From: JBFMCU01 sp964428225
GTDB lineage: Bacteria > Planctomycetota > UBA1135 > GCA-002686595
Direction: 5' to 3'
Length of the DNA: 48,408 nucleotides
Assembly: GCA_964428225.1 (NCBI GenBank)
Contig: CAYRXS010000012.1
Coordinates: forward strand, 1-48,408
Of this stretch, positions 35,701 to 42,769 are shown one piece after another (position 1 is the stretch's first letter; each line of letters opens with the position of its first letter). Below the pieces are notes generated by a model that did not search any database, was not told the DNA's origin, and saw only the letters and a list, made by a program, of their open reading frames with translations. A program made the position numbers and the translations under genes.

Positions 35701-36293
35701 CCGAGCAACACGATGGGCAGGGCGAAGACGAGGATCGGGCGCCGCGTCCTCTCCCCGATCCAGAACGAGAAACCGGTGACGAAGACCAGGAAGGGCAGGA
35801 CGAAGACCAGGAGCGGCTTCACGTAGCTCCCGAGCGCGAACGGCCCGACGATCTCCGACGTCTCGGGCAGGTCGAATACGTGGAACGCGGCCATCGTCAG
35901 GGCGACGTGGATCACCAGCAACGCGAGCACGCTCGCGAAGACCGCGAGGAATTTGCCGAGCACATACTCCACCGGTCGCAGGGGAGTGCCGTGCAGGATC
36001 TCCAGCACCTCGTGCTCCTCGTCCCGGATCACCGCGAGCCCCGCGGCGATGGACACGAAGAACGCGTACACCATGAGCATCTCGACGGCGAAGATGTCCG
36101 CCAGCGCGAACTCCGAGTTGACCCAGGCGCGCTCGCCGCCCGAGGCCCGCTCGCTCATCGAGAGCCCGACGGAGCCGTGGCAGAAGAGCAGTACGACGCT
36201 CACCATCACCGCGAGCCAGATCCAGTACAGCGGACGCCGCACGCACTGGACGAGGTCGAGCCGGGCGACGTGCCAGGTTCGACGCAGGCTCAT
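32715..36293 (-). CDS. ABC transporter permease fused to M1 family aminopeptidase
   Basis: The 1192-residue protein combines ABC-2-type permease domains (about 12 hydrophobic segments in residues 1-620: a first half with the loop VIRDEEHEVLEILHGTPL, a second half starting near 320 with a longer TSPxSTG-like loop) and a C-terminal M1 metallopeptidase. The zinc site is HEAAH (938-942) followed by QWWG, with the third ligand Glu962 in SEGMAHF. The spacing of 19 residues is one more than the usual 18. The GAMEN-like exopeptidase motif was not found, so the peptidase may have changed specificity. It overlaps the ATPase gene by 4 bases, and the intact 3' end has a decayed copy at 30741. Confidence 0.88.
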   Translation of the reverse strand: MSLRRTWHVARLDLVQCVRRPLYWIWLAVMVSVVLLFCHGSVGLSMSERASGGERAWVNSEFALADIFAVEMLMVYAFFVSIAAGLAVIRDEEHEVLEILHGTPLRPVEYVLGKFLAVFASVLALLVIHVALTMAAFHVFDLPETSEIVGPFALGSYVKPLLVFVLPFLVFVTGFSFWIGERTRRPILVFALPIVLLGFCGLFLWKWSPDRLDPTVSEILGFIDPFGRRWLKLGFIKIDRGAEFYNLQTIPLELPFLLSRLAFVGAGIGLVWSSVRSFRRDPLGRRERRRRPETPAVETPEPASDAPATVGDLCMETRRPGFLRGAVEVTRAELIELRTAPGLYLFVPLILLMVGITAFATEDRFENRPLLTSGVVATNTAGMLVAVLILLLLFYTVESLRRERARKLDGIYYAAPVSTGALLLGKTVANMAVAVVAMLASLAICCVVIAVQSSAAIELWPFALVWGGILLPTFLVWCGFVSVLYAFVRNRYATYGLALGALLLSLWLDGQGYVTWAGNWALWGVLEWSDIGTFELIRRELLLNRIEMLGLAVLFLVLAARVFPRRDFDGVGVLRRLRPHALLRTGLRLLPVVAVPAGLAVWLQASIAAGFEGSEIEHLAEEYWRRNVETWADADVPDVTDVDVEMILDPPAGYFHVLGTYRLVNRGEEALTSFPVTGYRAWSDLAWTLDGESHEPEESSMLFVFTPPEPLAPNEEVLLGFEYDGHWPDGPTRNGGSLWEFILPSGVVLTSRNPAVFPWVGFMEGIGVDEDNRPDPRDWPEGFHEGITPAVDGCRSTMNVRMEVSAPEEYTVNCVGRLEDEHVEAGRRVVEWATEYPVRSFNVIAGRWNVERGEGTAVFFHPEHRFNVDEILRALDAARLHYSEWFHPYPWEELRVSEFPAIARYAQGISTNISFSESIGFLSDPDAEPNAPFTVAAHEAAHQWWGGLVTPGKGPGGVVLSEGMAHFSAMLLCEEIDGLAARIAFARFIESSYAENRRVDAEVPIVWLDGSRDGDKAVMYDRGGWVAWMMLNELGRERMFDGLRAFASRYHGNPDHPVLFDFVEHMRDFADDVESYDDFVDQWYRDVVIPEYVLEDVERRELADGSGWEVTLLLRNAGTGRVEVQVAASAGERFDADSAVSPDYRESRVSVILGADEERKLTISCDFEPERVLVDPDALVLQLNRKKAVHAF

Positions 36294-37207
36294 GACGAGG
36301 CCTCGGCCATCGCCGCCGCGCCCTCGCCCGTCGAATCCCCATTGGAGCGCATGAGCACGAGGTAGGCGTCCTCGAGGGTGGCGGTGCTCTCCCGGAACTC
36401 CGGGGGCACGCCGCCGCCCGGAGCGTGGATGCGCATCCGGAACGCCCCCTCGAACAGGAGGGCCTGGGTCACGGTGAAGCTCGCCTCGATCTCCTCGCGG
36501 CTCGGCGCGTCCACCACGCCCTCGTACATCGCGCCGTCGATACGCGCGCGCGCCTCCGCGGGGCTGGTGCGGGCGATCAGGCGGCCCTCGCGCAGCACGC
36601 CGAAGCGGGGGCAGAGCACGGCGACGTCCTCGACGATATGCGTGGACAGCAGCACGATGCGCTCGCCCGCGAGATCCGCGAGCAGGTGGTAGAAGCGCAG
36701 GCGCTCCTCCGGATCGAGCCCCGCCGTCGGCTCGTCCACGATGATCAGCCGCGGATCCCCGGCAATTGCCTGGGCCACCCCGAGCCGCTGCCGCATGCCT
36801 CCGGAGTACCCCCGGACCTTGCGCTTCGCGGCGAAGCCCAGGTGCACGCGGTCCAGGAGCGCGTCGGCGAGCTTGCGCACGCCGCCCGGCGCGGAGACGC
36901 CCTTCAGCCGGAGCAGGTGCATCAGCATGTCGCGCCCCGTGAGGTGCGGATAGAAGCCGAAGTCCTGGGGCAGGTAGCCGAGCCGGTCGCGGATCGAGCC
37001 GGGATCGGCGAGGGTGTCGACGCCGTCGAGCGTGATCCGCCCCGAGGTGGGCTCGAGCAGCCCCGCGATGATCCGCATCAGGGTGGACTTGCCGGCGCCG
37101 TTGGGGCCGAGCAGCCCGAACATGCCCTCGGAGACGTCGAGGTCGACTCCCTGCAGGGCGGCCACGGGGCCGGGGTAGACCTTCACCAGGTCGCGGAGGA
37201 TGAGCAT
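36290..37207 (-). CDS. ABC transporter ATPase subunit
   Basis: The 305-residue protein is a complete ABC ATPase: Walker A GPNGAGKST (34-42), Q-loop LPQDF (79-83), signature YSGGM (134-138), Walker B LIIVDEP (154-160), D-loop AGLD (162-165) and H-loop STHIVEDV near 193. The last 90 residues are an accessory domain, as in ABC-2 exporters with membrane-fused peptidases. The frame is open further upstream, but starts there would run into the divergent TetR gene; the ATG at 37207 gives a normal N-terminus. Its stop overlaps the permease/M1 start by 4 bases (ATGA), so translation is coupled. The cargo is unknown; export of a peptide processed by the fused M1 domain is plausible. Confidence 0.93.
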   Translation of the reverse strand: MLILRDLVKVYPGPVAALQGVDLDVSEGMFGLLGPNGAGKSTLMRIIAGLLEPTSGRITLDGVDTLADPGSIRDRLGYLPQDFGFYPHLTGRDMLMHLLRLKGVSAPGGVRKLADALLDRVHLGFAAKRKVRGYSGGMRQRLGVAQAIAGDPRLIIVDEPTAGLDPEERLRFYHLLADLAGERIVLLSTHIVEDVAVLCPRFGVLREGRLIARTSPAEARARIDGAMYEGVVDAPSREEIEASFTVTQALLFEGAFRMRIHAPGGGVPPEFRESTATLEDAYLVLMRSNGDSTGEGAAAMAEASS

Positions 37208-37281
37208 GGGTTCCGAGTGGTGAGGATCCTCGGCGAGAGGGTGCGGGGGAGGATCGACGATACGGGATCGAGAAGGGATAT

Positions 37282-37295
37282 TGAACCTTTGTTCA
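37282..37295. promoter_or_regulatory. Palindromic TetR operator candidate TGAAC-N4-GTTCA
   Basis: TGAAC (37282-37286), CTTT and GTTCA (37291-37295) form a perfect 14-base palindrome in an AT-rich spot of the divergent spacer, 22 bases before the TetR start and about 75 before the ATPase start. That position suits autorepression and control of the exporter. Confidence 0.6.
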
Positions 37296-37316
37296 TATTT
37301 CCCATGATGCCCCTGG

Positions 37317-37988
37317 ATGAATTCCCGTCCTCCCCACTCGATCCCCTGGATCCGCCCCCGCCAGGAGCGCAGCCGCCGCACCCTGCAGCGCCTCCTGGAC
37401 GCCACCGAGGAGCTCCTCGAGGAGCGCTCGCTCGACGCCCTCGGCATCCGCGACATCACCGAGGCGGCGGGCTGCGCGGTGGGCTCCTTCTACAACTACT
37501 TCGAGGACAAGGACCAGCTCCTGCGCGGCCTCCTGCTCCGGTTCACCGACGAGCTCGAGGCCACGGTGCGCGAGCACCTCGGCGAGGAGGACTGGGAGGG
37601 CGTGGGTCTCGAGGAGCGCGTCGAGGCCGTCGTGGAGCTCGCGTATCGCGTCTACTCCGAGCGCCGCGGGCTCATCCGGGCCGTGGACGTGGAGCTGCGC
37701 CGGCGGGGCGGGGACTCGACCCTCTACGAGGACGGCTCCGGCGCCCACGCCTACGCGCCGTGGTACGAGTTCCTGCTCGCCTGTCGAGACGAGATCACCG
37801 CCGAGGATCCCGTCCTGGCCGTGCGCTTCGGCCTGGTCTCGGTGCTCGAGGTCCTGCGGCTCCACCTGCTCTACCCCGAGCGCCGCCGGCAGCTCGGGCT
37901 GGGCGTCTCGAAGCGCCGGCTCCTCGAGCAGGCCCGCCGATCCCTCTACCGGTCGCTGACGGTCAGAAGGGCGCCAGGGTCACGGTGA
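37317..37988 (+). CDS. TetR/AcrR family transcriptional regulator
   Basis: The 223-residue protein has the TetR DNA-binding domain at residues about 14-65: RTLQRLLDATEELLEERSLDALGIRDITEAAG, then the recognition helix VGSFYNYFEDKDQLL (56-70). The rest is the helical ligand and dimer domain; no effector can be read from it. The start is the ATG at 37317; two earlier ATGs (37304, 37307) are out of frame. It is divergent from the ABC/M1 operon, with a palindromic operator candidate between them, so it probably represses that operon and itself. Its 3' end overlaps the opposite-strand gene by 26 bases. Confidence 0.9.
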   Translation: MNSRPPHSIPWIRPRQERSRRTLQRLLDATEELLEERSLDALGIRDITEAAGCAVGSFYNYFEDKDQLLRGLLLRFTDELEATVREHLGEEDWEGVGLEERVEAVVELAYRVYSERRGLIRAVDVELRRRGGDSTLYEDGSGAHAYAPWYEFLLACRDEITAEDPVLAVRFGLVSVLEVLRLHLLYPERRRQLGLGVSKRRLLEQARRSLYRSLTVRRAPGSR

Positions 37989-40422
37989 TCGCCTCGATCC
38001 GGTTCTCCTCGCACGAGACGCGGCCGGTCCAAGAGTACGGCTGATCGTCGTACATCGCGTCGAACTCGTCCTGGCCGCTCTGGATGTACGTCGTTCCCGT
38101 CAGGCGAAGCTGCCATTCGCCGGGGGGAGCGGCGAACCACATCCTCGTCTCCTTCGGGCCCGTTCCCTTGGGAGGGGGCTCGAGGAAGCCGATGGTGTTC
38201 TCGAAGACCTCGTCCTCCGCCTCGTCCAGGAGCTGCAGCTCGAGGTCGTACCAGATGCGCTCTTCGTGGAGGAAGTGGATCTTCAGGGGAGAGGCGTCGA
38301 TCGTGGCCATGGTGATCGATCCCTCTTCGCCCGCGGCGAGCTCGAGGCTGTCTTCGAACACCTCGCCCCCGGGGATGCGCTTTCTGACCTGGATCACGCC
38401 GGGGGGAACGATGACCTCCCAGGTCTCCCCCGCCGCGAGCTTCCGATAGGCCAGCCGCCGTTGTCCTCTCCCATCCCCGTCATACACGTTGACGGTCCCC
38501 AGCCCCGCCAGGAGGTCCGTCGCGGAATCCGTCACGAGGAGGCGCGCCTCCGGCCGCACGATCTCCACCCACTCCTTCGCCGCGGAGGCGACGGCCTCGC
38601 GCTGCTCCCGGTTGCGGCTCCGGCCCCAGTCGTTCCAGCGGGTGCGGAGGGAGACCTCCCCCTCCCCGACGAGGCGGAGCTCGAAGCGGCCCCCGGAGTC
38701 GGTCCTCGTCCTCGCCACGTCCTGGCTCGGCCCACCGCCGCGGGCGGTGACCCCGACGTTCGCCAGGGGACCGGAGAGCTGTCCCCGGACGATGCCGCGC
38801 ACGAGCCGGGCGGGCCCGAGGTCGAGGAGGAACCGCGCGTCCGACTCCGTGGCGTCGATGATCGCCAGCCGCCGGGTCCTCGGGTAGGGCCTCAGGGAGG
38901 GCAGATAGAAGCCGGCCGGCACCTCGAGGGTCACCGGGAGAGAGGCGAGCTCCACCTCGTGGACGCGCTTTCCGTAGCCGTCGTCCTCCACCATCCCCCC
39001 CTCGCTGCACGGGGACAGCCGCAGGATCCAGCCGGCTCGGACGGTGGGATCCGCGTTCTCGAGCGTGATGCTGCGCACCGCCTTCGCTTCGAGCAATGCC
39101 TCCTCCCCGTCGCGCTTCGCCACCGCCCAGTCCATCAGGAGGCCGCTCGCTCGATGGCGGAGCAGGACCACCGTCGAGTCCGCCTGCCATCCCCGATCGA
39201 CGAGGAGGGATCCGGGGGCGCCCACCGGGAGCCAGACGAGCTCCTCCGGGTCGGACGGAAAGCCCTGCGCGGGCTCCAGGTCGCGATCGAGCGCTCTCCG
39301 TACCACCCTCTCCTCCATCTGGACCGAGGCGACGTCGTACGCGGTCGGATCCCCTCCCCCCACGCGCACCGGAAAGGGGGCGTGGTTCGCGTGCACCGTG
39401 GGGATCGACGCGGTCTTCCATTCGAGGACGCACCCCCGGTCGATCCAGTAGCGATCCTCGCCCAGCTCGACGAAGAGGCGGGGCCGAAGCTCGGTGTCGC
39501 CGAGGTAGCCCTGCCAGGGAGGGAGCGCGACGTGGAGCTCCATCTCTCCCCGACCGTCGGTGGTCCCGCGGTACCGGGTGCCCCGGATCTCGTACTCCAC
39601 CGGCGCGTGCACGAGCGGTTGGCCGTCCGGGCCCCGGAACGCGATGCGATGTCGGGGCGAGCGTCGATCGACGGGAAGCAGAGTCGGCCTCCGCACCCAC
39701 GAGTCGACGCACAGCCGGAACGACTCGGGGGTCAGGAACAGACGCGGTCCGTCGGGGACCTCGATCTCGAGGCCCGTCTCGAGGCTCGCGGTGGGAAGCC
39801 GCAGGAGCGCCTCACCCGACTCGTCCGTGAGGTACGTGGTCCGCAGGAGGCGGGAGGCGCCGTCCGGCCAGTCGTGCCGGAAGAAGCGGAGGACGATCCT
39901 CGCCTCGGGGATCGGCTCGTGCGTGTCCCGCCAGATCACCCGGACCGGAGTCCCGGGATCCGCCTCGAGGACCACGTCCGTCACGCCCCTTCGCACGTCG
40001 AATCCGCCCAGCCGGAAGCCGGGGGAACACACGAGCCCCGCCTGCGGCACGCGCAGCCCTTCCCCGAGCAGCACCGTGCCGTCTTCCCCGGTGCGCAGCT
40101 CGTCGCGCGTGTCCTCGAGAGCCACACGGGCGTCGGGCACCGGCGCTCCTTCCTCGTCCGTCACGCGGAGGATCGACGCCTCGTTCCACGGGGAGGAAGC
40201 CCCCTCCTGCCCGAGAGCCACGACCGATCGGGATTCCGCCTCGGTCACGCCCTCGTCGATCGATCCGAGGGAGGGGGGCGGCGGAAGGACCTCCTCCGGG
40301 GGAGACGCGGTCCGGGCCCCGGTGGCCTCCGGGCCGTTCCCGACGAAGGCCAGCGTGCCCAGGAGAACCGCGCTCAGCGCCAGCAGCGCCGCGATCACCA
40401 CCGCGAGCCATCGAGGATTCAC
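37963..40422 (-). CDS. Membrane-anchored protein with carboxypeptidase-regulatory-like domains
   Basis: The 819-residue product starts with a GTG (40422) that has AGGAGG at Shine-Dalgarno distance. Residues about 5-28 form a signal anchor, followed by a Pro-rich linker (about 40-60). Residues about 85-130 (ILRVTDEEGAPVPDARVALEDTRD, GEDGTVLLG) match the CarboxypepD_reg beta-sandwich, and a similar unit with GIVRGQLSGPLANVGVTARGGG lies near residue 600. The remainder is beta-rich with no catalytic motif. It is probably a surface structural protein. The longer upstream frame has no signal. Its 3' end overlaps the TetR gene convergently. Confidence 0.65.
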   Translation of the reverse strand: MNPRWLAVVIAALLALSAVLLGTLAFVGNGPEATGARTASPPEEVLPPPPSLGSIDEGVTEAESRSVVALGQEGASSPWNEASILRVTDEEGAPVPDARVALEDTRDELRTGEDGTVLLGEGLRVPQAGLVCSPGFRLGGFDVRRGVTDVVLEADPGTPVRVIWRDTHEPIPEARIVLRFFRHDWPDGASRLLRTTYLTDESGEALLRLPTASLETGLEIEVPDGPRLFLTPESFRLCVDSWVRRPTLLPVDRRSPRHRIAFRGPDGQPLVHAPVEYEIRGTRYRGTTDGRGEMELHVALPPWQGYLGDTELRPRLFVELGEDRYWIDRGCVLEWKTASIPTVHANHAPFPVRVGGGDPTAYDVASVQMEERVVRRALDRDLEPAQGFPSDPEELVWLPVGAPGSLLVDRGWQADSTVVLLRHRASGLLMDWAVAKRDGEEALLEAKAVRSITLENADPTVRAGWILRLSPCSEGGMVEDDGYGKRVHEVELASLPVTLEVPAGFYLPSLRPYPRTRRLAIIDATESDARFLLDLGPARLVRGIVRGQLSGPLANVGVTARGGGPSQDVARTRTDSGGRFELRLVGEGEVSLRTRWNDWGRSRNREQREAVASAAKEWVEIVRPEARLLVTDSATDLLAGLGTVNVYDGDGRGQRRLAYRKLAAGETWEVIVPPGVIQVRKRIPGGEVFEDSLELAAGEEGSITMATIDASPLKIHFLHEERIWYDLELQLLDEAEDEVFENTIGFLEPPPKGTGPKETRMWFAAPPGEWQLRLTGTTYIQSGQDEFDAMYDDQPYSWTGRVSCEENRIEAITVTLAPF

Positions 40423-40655
40423 ACCGCGACCTCCTGTCCGTGCCGATCCCACCGGGGGAAGCTCTCCCGAGGGTATCCCGCGGCGCGCCGCCTGTAACCC
40501 CGGAGCCCCCATCCCCCCTCCCCGAGGGGGGAGCGCCGATTCCTCCTCGACTCCGCCCGCCCCCCGGACGGGGTCGCGCGAGTCGGAGAGGATTCGTCGC
40601 GGCCCCGAAGGGCCGCTGATGGTCGCGGCACGGCATCGCGAGCCGCCGTCTCGCA

Positions 40656-40949
40656 CTATCCGGAGACGTCCACGTGACGCGAGGACTTCCTGGCCGCCCC
40701 GGAGGACGGTTCCAGCTCGGCGCTGCCCATCAGCTTCTTGACCATGGCCACGAAGTCGAGGGAACGTTGCGGTGAGGTGCGCGCGGAGGTCTTCGGGGGG
40801 ACGTTGCGGGGTATCTCCCCGTGCGAGGCGGAATGGGTGGGGACGCTTCCGGATTCCGTGGAGCCCGGGAGAGCGCGGCCGGAGTTGGTGGTCCTGGCCC
40901 TGGGGAGCGGGTCGAGACCGGACCGACCGCTTGTGGAGTCGATCTTCAT
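40656..40949 (-). CDS. Possible small protein, unknown function
   Basis: An ATG at 40949 opens a 97-residue frame with a strong bias for G or C at third positions, which favours a real gene. It starts MKIDSTSG, is Ser/Thr/Pro-rich in the middle (about 20-65) and ends with a short amphipathic helix (LDFVAMVKKLMGSAE) and a basic tail. No Shine-Dalgarno is seen. I considered an anti-sigma FlgM-like protein because of the MKI opening and terminal helix, but nothing else fits. It lies between the PBP1C stop (41069) and the exported protein at 40422. It could also be a non-coding stretch. Confidence 0.35.
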   Translation of the reverse strand: MKIDSTSGRSGLDPLPRARTTNSGRALPGSTESGSVPTHSASHGEIPRNVPPKTSARTSPQRSLDFVAMVKKLMGSAELEPSSGAARKSSRHVDVSG

Positions 40950-41068
40950 GGCGGGACGACCCGGTCGGTTGGGAAGGGACAGGATCGTCTGCACTCGTTG
41001 TCGACCACCCCCCCGGGGAGTCGAGCGGGAACCGACGAAAACCCGCTTCCCCCCGCGAGGTCCCGGAT

Positions 41069-42769
41069 TCAGGTCCCGGTCGCCGCGACCGCGAGGGGGG
41101 GCAGGGTGGAGAAGAGCCGCCGCAGCAGGGGCTCCGCGGCCTCCCGACCGGTGTAGGAAACGTGGCCGGAGCCTCCGAAACGGCCGATCCAGACCCCGAT
41201 CGCCAGGGTCCCGTCCCATCCGACGGCCCAGGCGTCGCGGTGCGCGGAGCTCGTCCCGGTCTTGCTCGAGAAGGCCGGCCGGTCTCCGCTCGCGAGGATG
41301 TCGCCCAGGATCCGACAGGTCGTCCCGGTCAGGACGCGCCGCTCGGGCGACGGATCGTCGGGAAAGATCTTCGCGGGCCGGTGCACCCCATCGCGGGCGA
41401 GGGTGGCGTAGGCGTTCGTCAGGTCGAGCAGGGCCACCTCGGTCGCCCCGGTGACCAGGGCCAGCCCACTCCGGCTCAGGACCCCGCGCGGGAAGCGCAG
41501 CCCACACCCCTCCATCACCCCGAGGCAGCGGTGCAGGCCGGTGCGCACGGCGACGCGCAGGGCGGGCACGTTCAGGGAGCGGCGCAGGGCCTCCTCGACC
41601 CCCACCTCCCCGTCGAAGCTCCCGTCGAAGTTCTCCGGGGTCCAGCCCGCCAGCTCGATCGGCGCGTCGTCGATGACGGAGTCGGGCTCGAGCCGGAGGG
41701 AGTCGAGAGCCGCGGCGAAGACGAAGGGCTTGAGGGTGGAGCCCGAGCTGCGGAGCGCGAGGGCGCCGTTCACCTGGCCGTCGAGGGGATCGTCGAGATC
41801 CGCGGAGCCGAGCAGGGCCACGATCTCGGCCCGCGCCACGTCGATCACGACCGCGGCGAGATCGCTCTCGGCGGGCAGGTCGCGCAGGTGATCCGCGGCG
41901 AGCCGCTCGAGCTCGCGCTGCACGTCGAGGTCGATCGTGGTGCGTCCCCCGCTCGCGCGCCGGGCGAGGGCCAGGAGCGCGGCGTGGCTCGCGATCCGTC
42001 GTCGCGGGGTCGGCTCGAGGACGAGGGGAGCGGAGCGGGCGCGCTCGTATTGCTCCTCGTCGACGAATCCCTCCTCGAGCATCCGCGCGAGCACGTGGTC
42101 GCGGCGCGCGCGAGCGGCTTCGGGGTGGCGGTCGGGGCGCAGGCGCGTCGGGGACTGGGGCAGGCCCGCGAGCAGGGCGGCCTCCTCGAGGGAGAGATCC
42201 GCCGCCGCCTTCCCGAACCACCGCCGCGCCGCGCACTCCACGCCTCGGAAGTTCCCGCCGTAGGGCGCGAGGTTCAGGTACAGCTCGAGGATCTCGTCCT
42301 TCGTGCGCCGTCGCTCGAGTTGCAGGGCGCGGAAGGCCTCGATCGCCTTGGTCGTGAGGGTCCGGGAGCGCGGCTCCATCATCCGGCAGACCTGCATGGT
42401 GATCGTGCTCGCCCCGGAGACGACCCGCCCGGAGGAGACGAGCTGGCCGACGGCCCGTCCCGCGGCGAGGGGATCGACCCCCCGGTGCTCCCGGAAGCGC
42501 CGGTCCTCGACGGCGATCGTCGCCTTCGCCAGCCACGATCCGGTTTCCTCGAGGGGGATCGGTCGGCGCCACTGCTCGTCGGACGCGGTCCGCGTGAAGA
42601 GCATCCGCCCGTGGCGATCGAGCACCTCCGGGCTGACCGGCCTTCGCTCGAGCAACTCCTGGGGGAAGGGATAGAGCGCGTCCGCCACCGCGAAGCCCCC
42701 GAGGGCGGCGAGCAGCGAGACGAGCGTCGTCCGCCCGAGCCGCCGGATCCACCGCTCCAGGCGCCTCAC
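41069..42769 (-). CDS. pbpC: Penicillin-binding protein 1C-type bifunctional peptidoglycan synthase, short form
   Basis: The 566-residue protein starts at a GTG (42769) that shares four bases (GTGA) with the stop of the alpha-2-macroglobulin gene. Residues about 12-34 are a membrane anchor. The GT51 glycosyltransferase domain has VEDRRF (87-92, catalytic Glu88) and GASTITMQ (119-126). The transpeptidase domain has STLK (344-347, Ser344 nucleophile), SLN (398-400) and KTGTS (503-507). Typical PBP1C proteins are near 770 residues with a C-terminal BiPBP_C domain; this one stops soon after KTGTS and lacks it. The upstream open frame belongs to the neighbour's antisense region. Pairing with A2M matches E. 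coli pbpC/yfhM. Confidence 0.9.
   Translation of the reverse strand: MRRLERWIRRLGRTTLVSLLAALGGFAVADALYPFPQELLERRPVSPEVLDRHGRMLFTRTASDEQWRRPIPLEETGSWLAKATIAVEDRRFREHRGVDPLAAGRAVGQLVSSGRVVSGASTITMQVCRMMEPRSRTLTTKAIEAFRALQLERRRTKDEILELYLNLAPYGGNFRGVECAARRWFGKAAADLSLEEAALLAGLPQSPTRLRPDRHPEAARARRDHVLARMLEEGFVDEEQYERARSAPLVLEPTPRRRIASHAALLALARRASGGRTTIDLDVQRELERLAADHLRDLPAESDLAAVVIDVARAEIVALLGSADLDDPLDGQVNGALALRSSGSTLKPFVFAAALDSLRLEPDSVIDDAPIELAGWTPENFDGSFDGEVGVEEALRRSLNVPALRVAVRTGLHRCLGVMEGCGLRFPRGVLSRSGLALVTGATEVALLDLTNAYATLARDGVHRPAKIFPDDPSPERRVLTGTTCRILGDILASGDRPAFSSKTGTSSAHRDAWAVGWDGTLAIGVWIGRFGGSGHVSYTGREAAEPLLRRLFSTLPPLAVAATGT

Noticed and set aside
33396..36365. Long plus-strand open frame opposite the ABC/M1 fusion
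   Set aside because: Low-complexity charged shadow; the opposite strand carries HEAAH and membrane segments.
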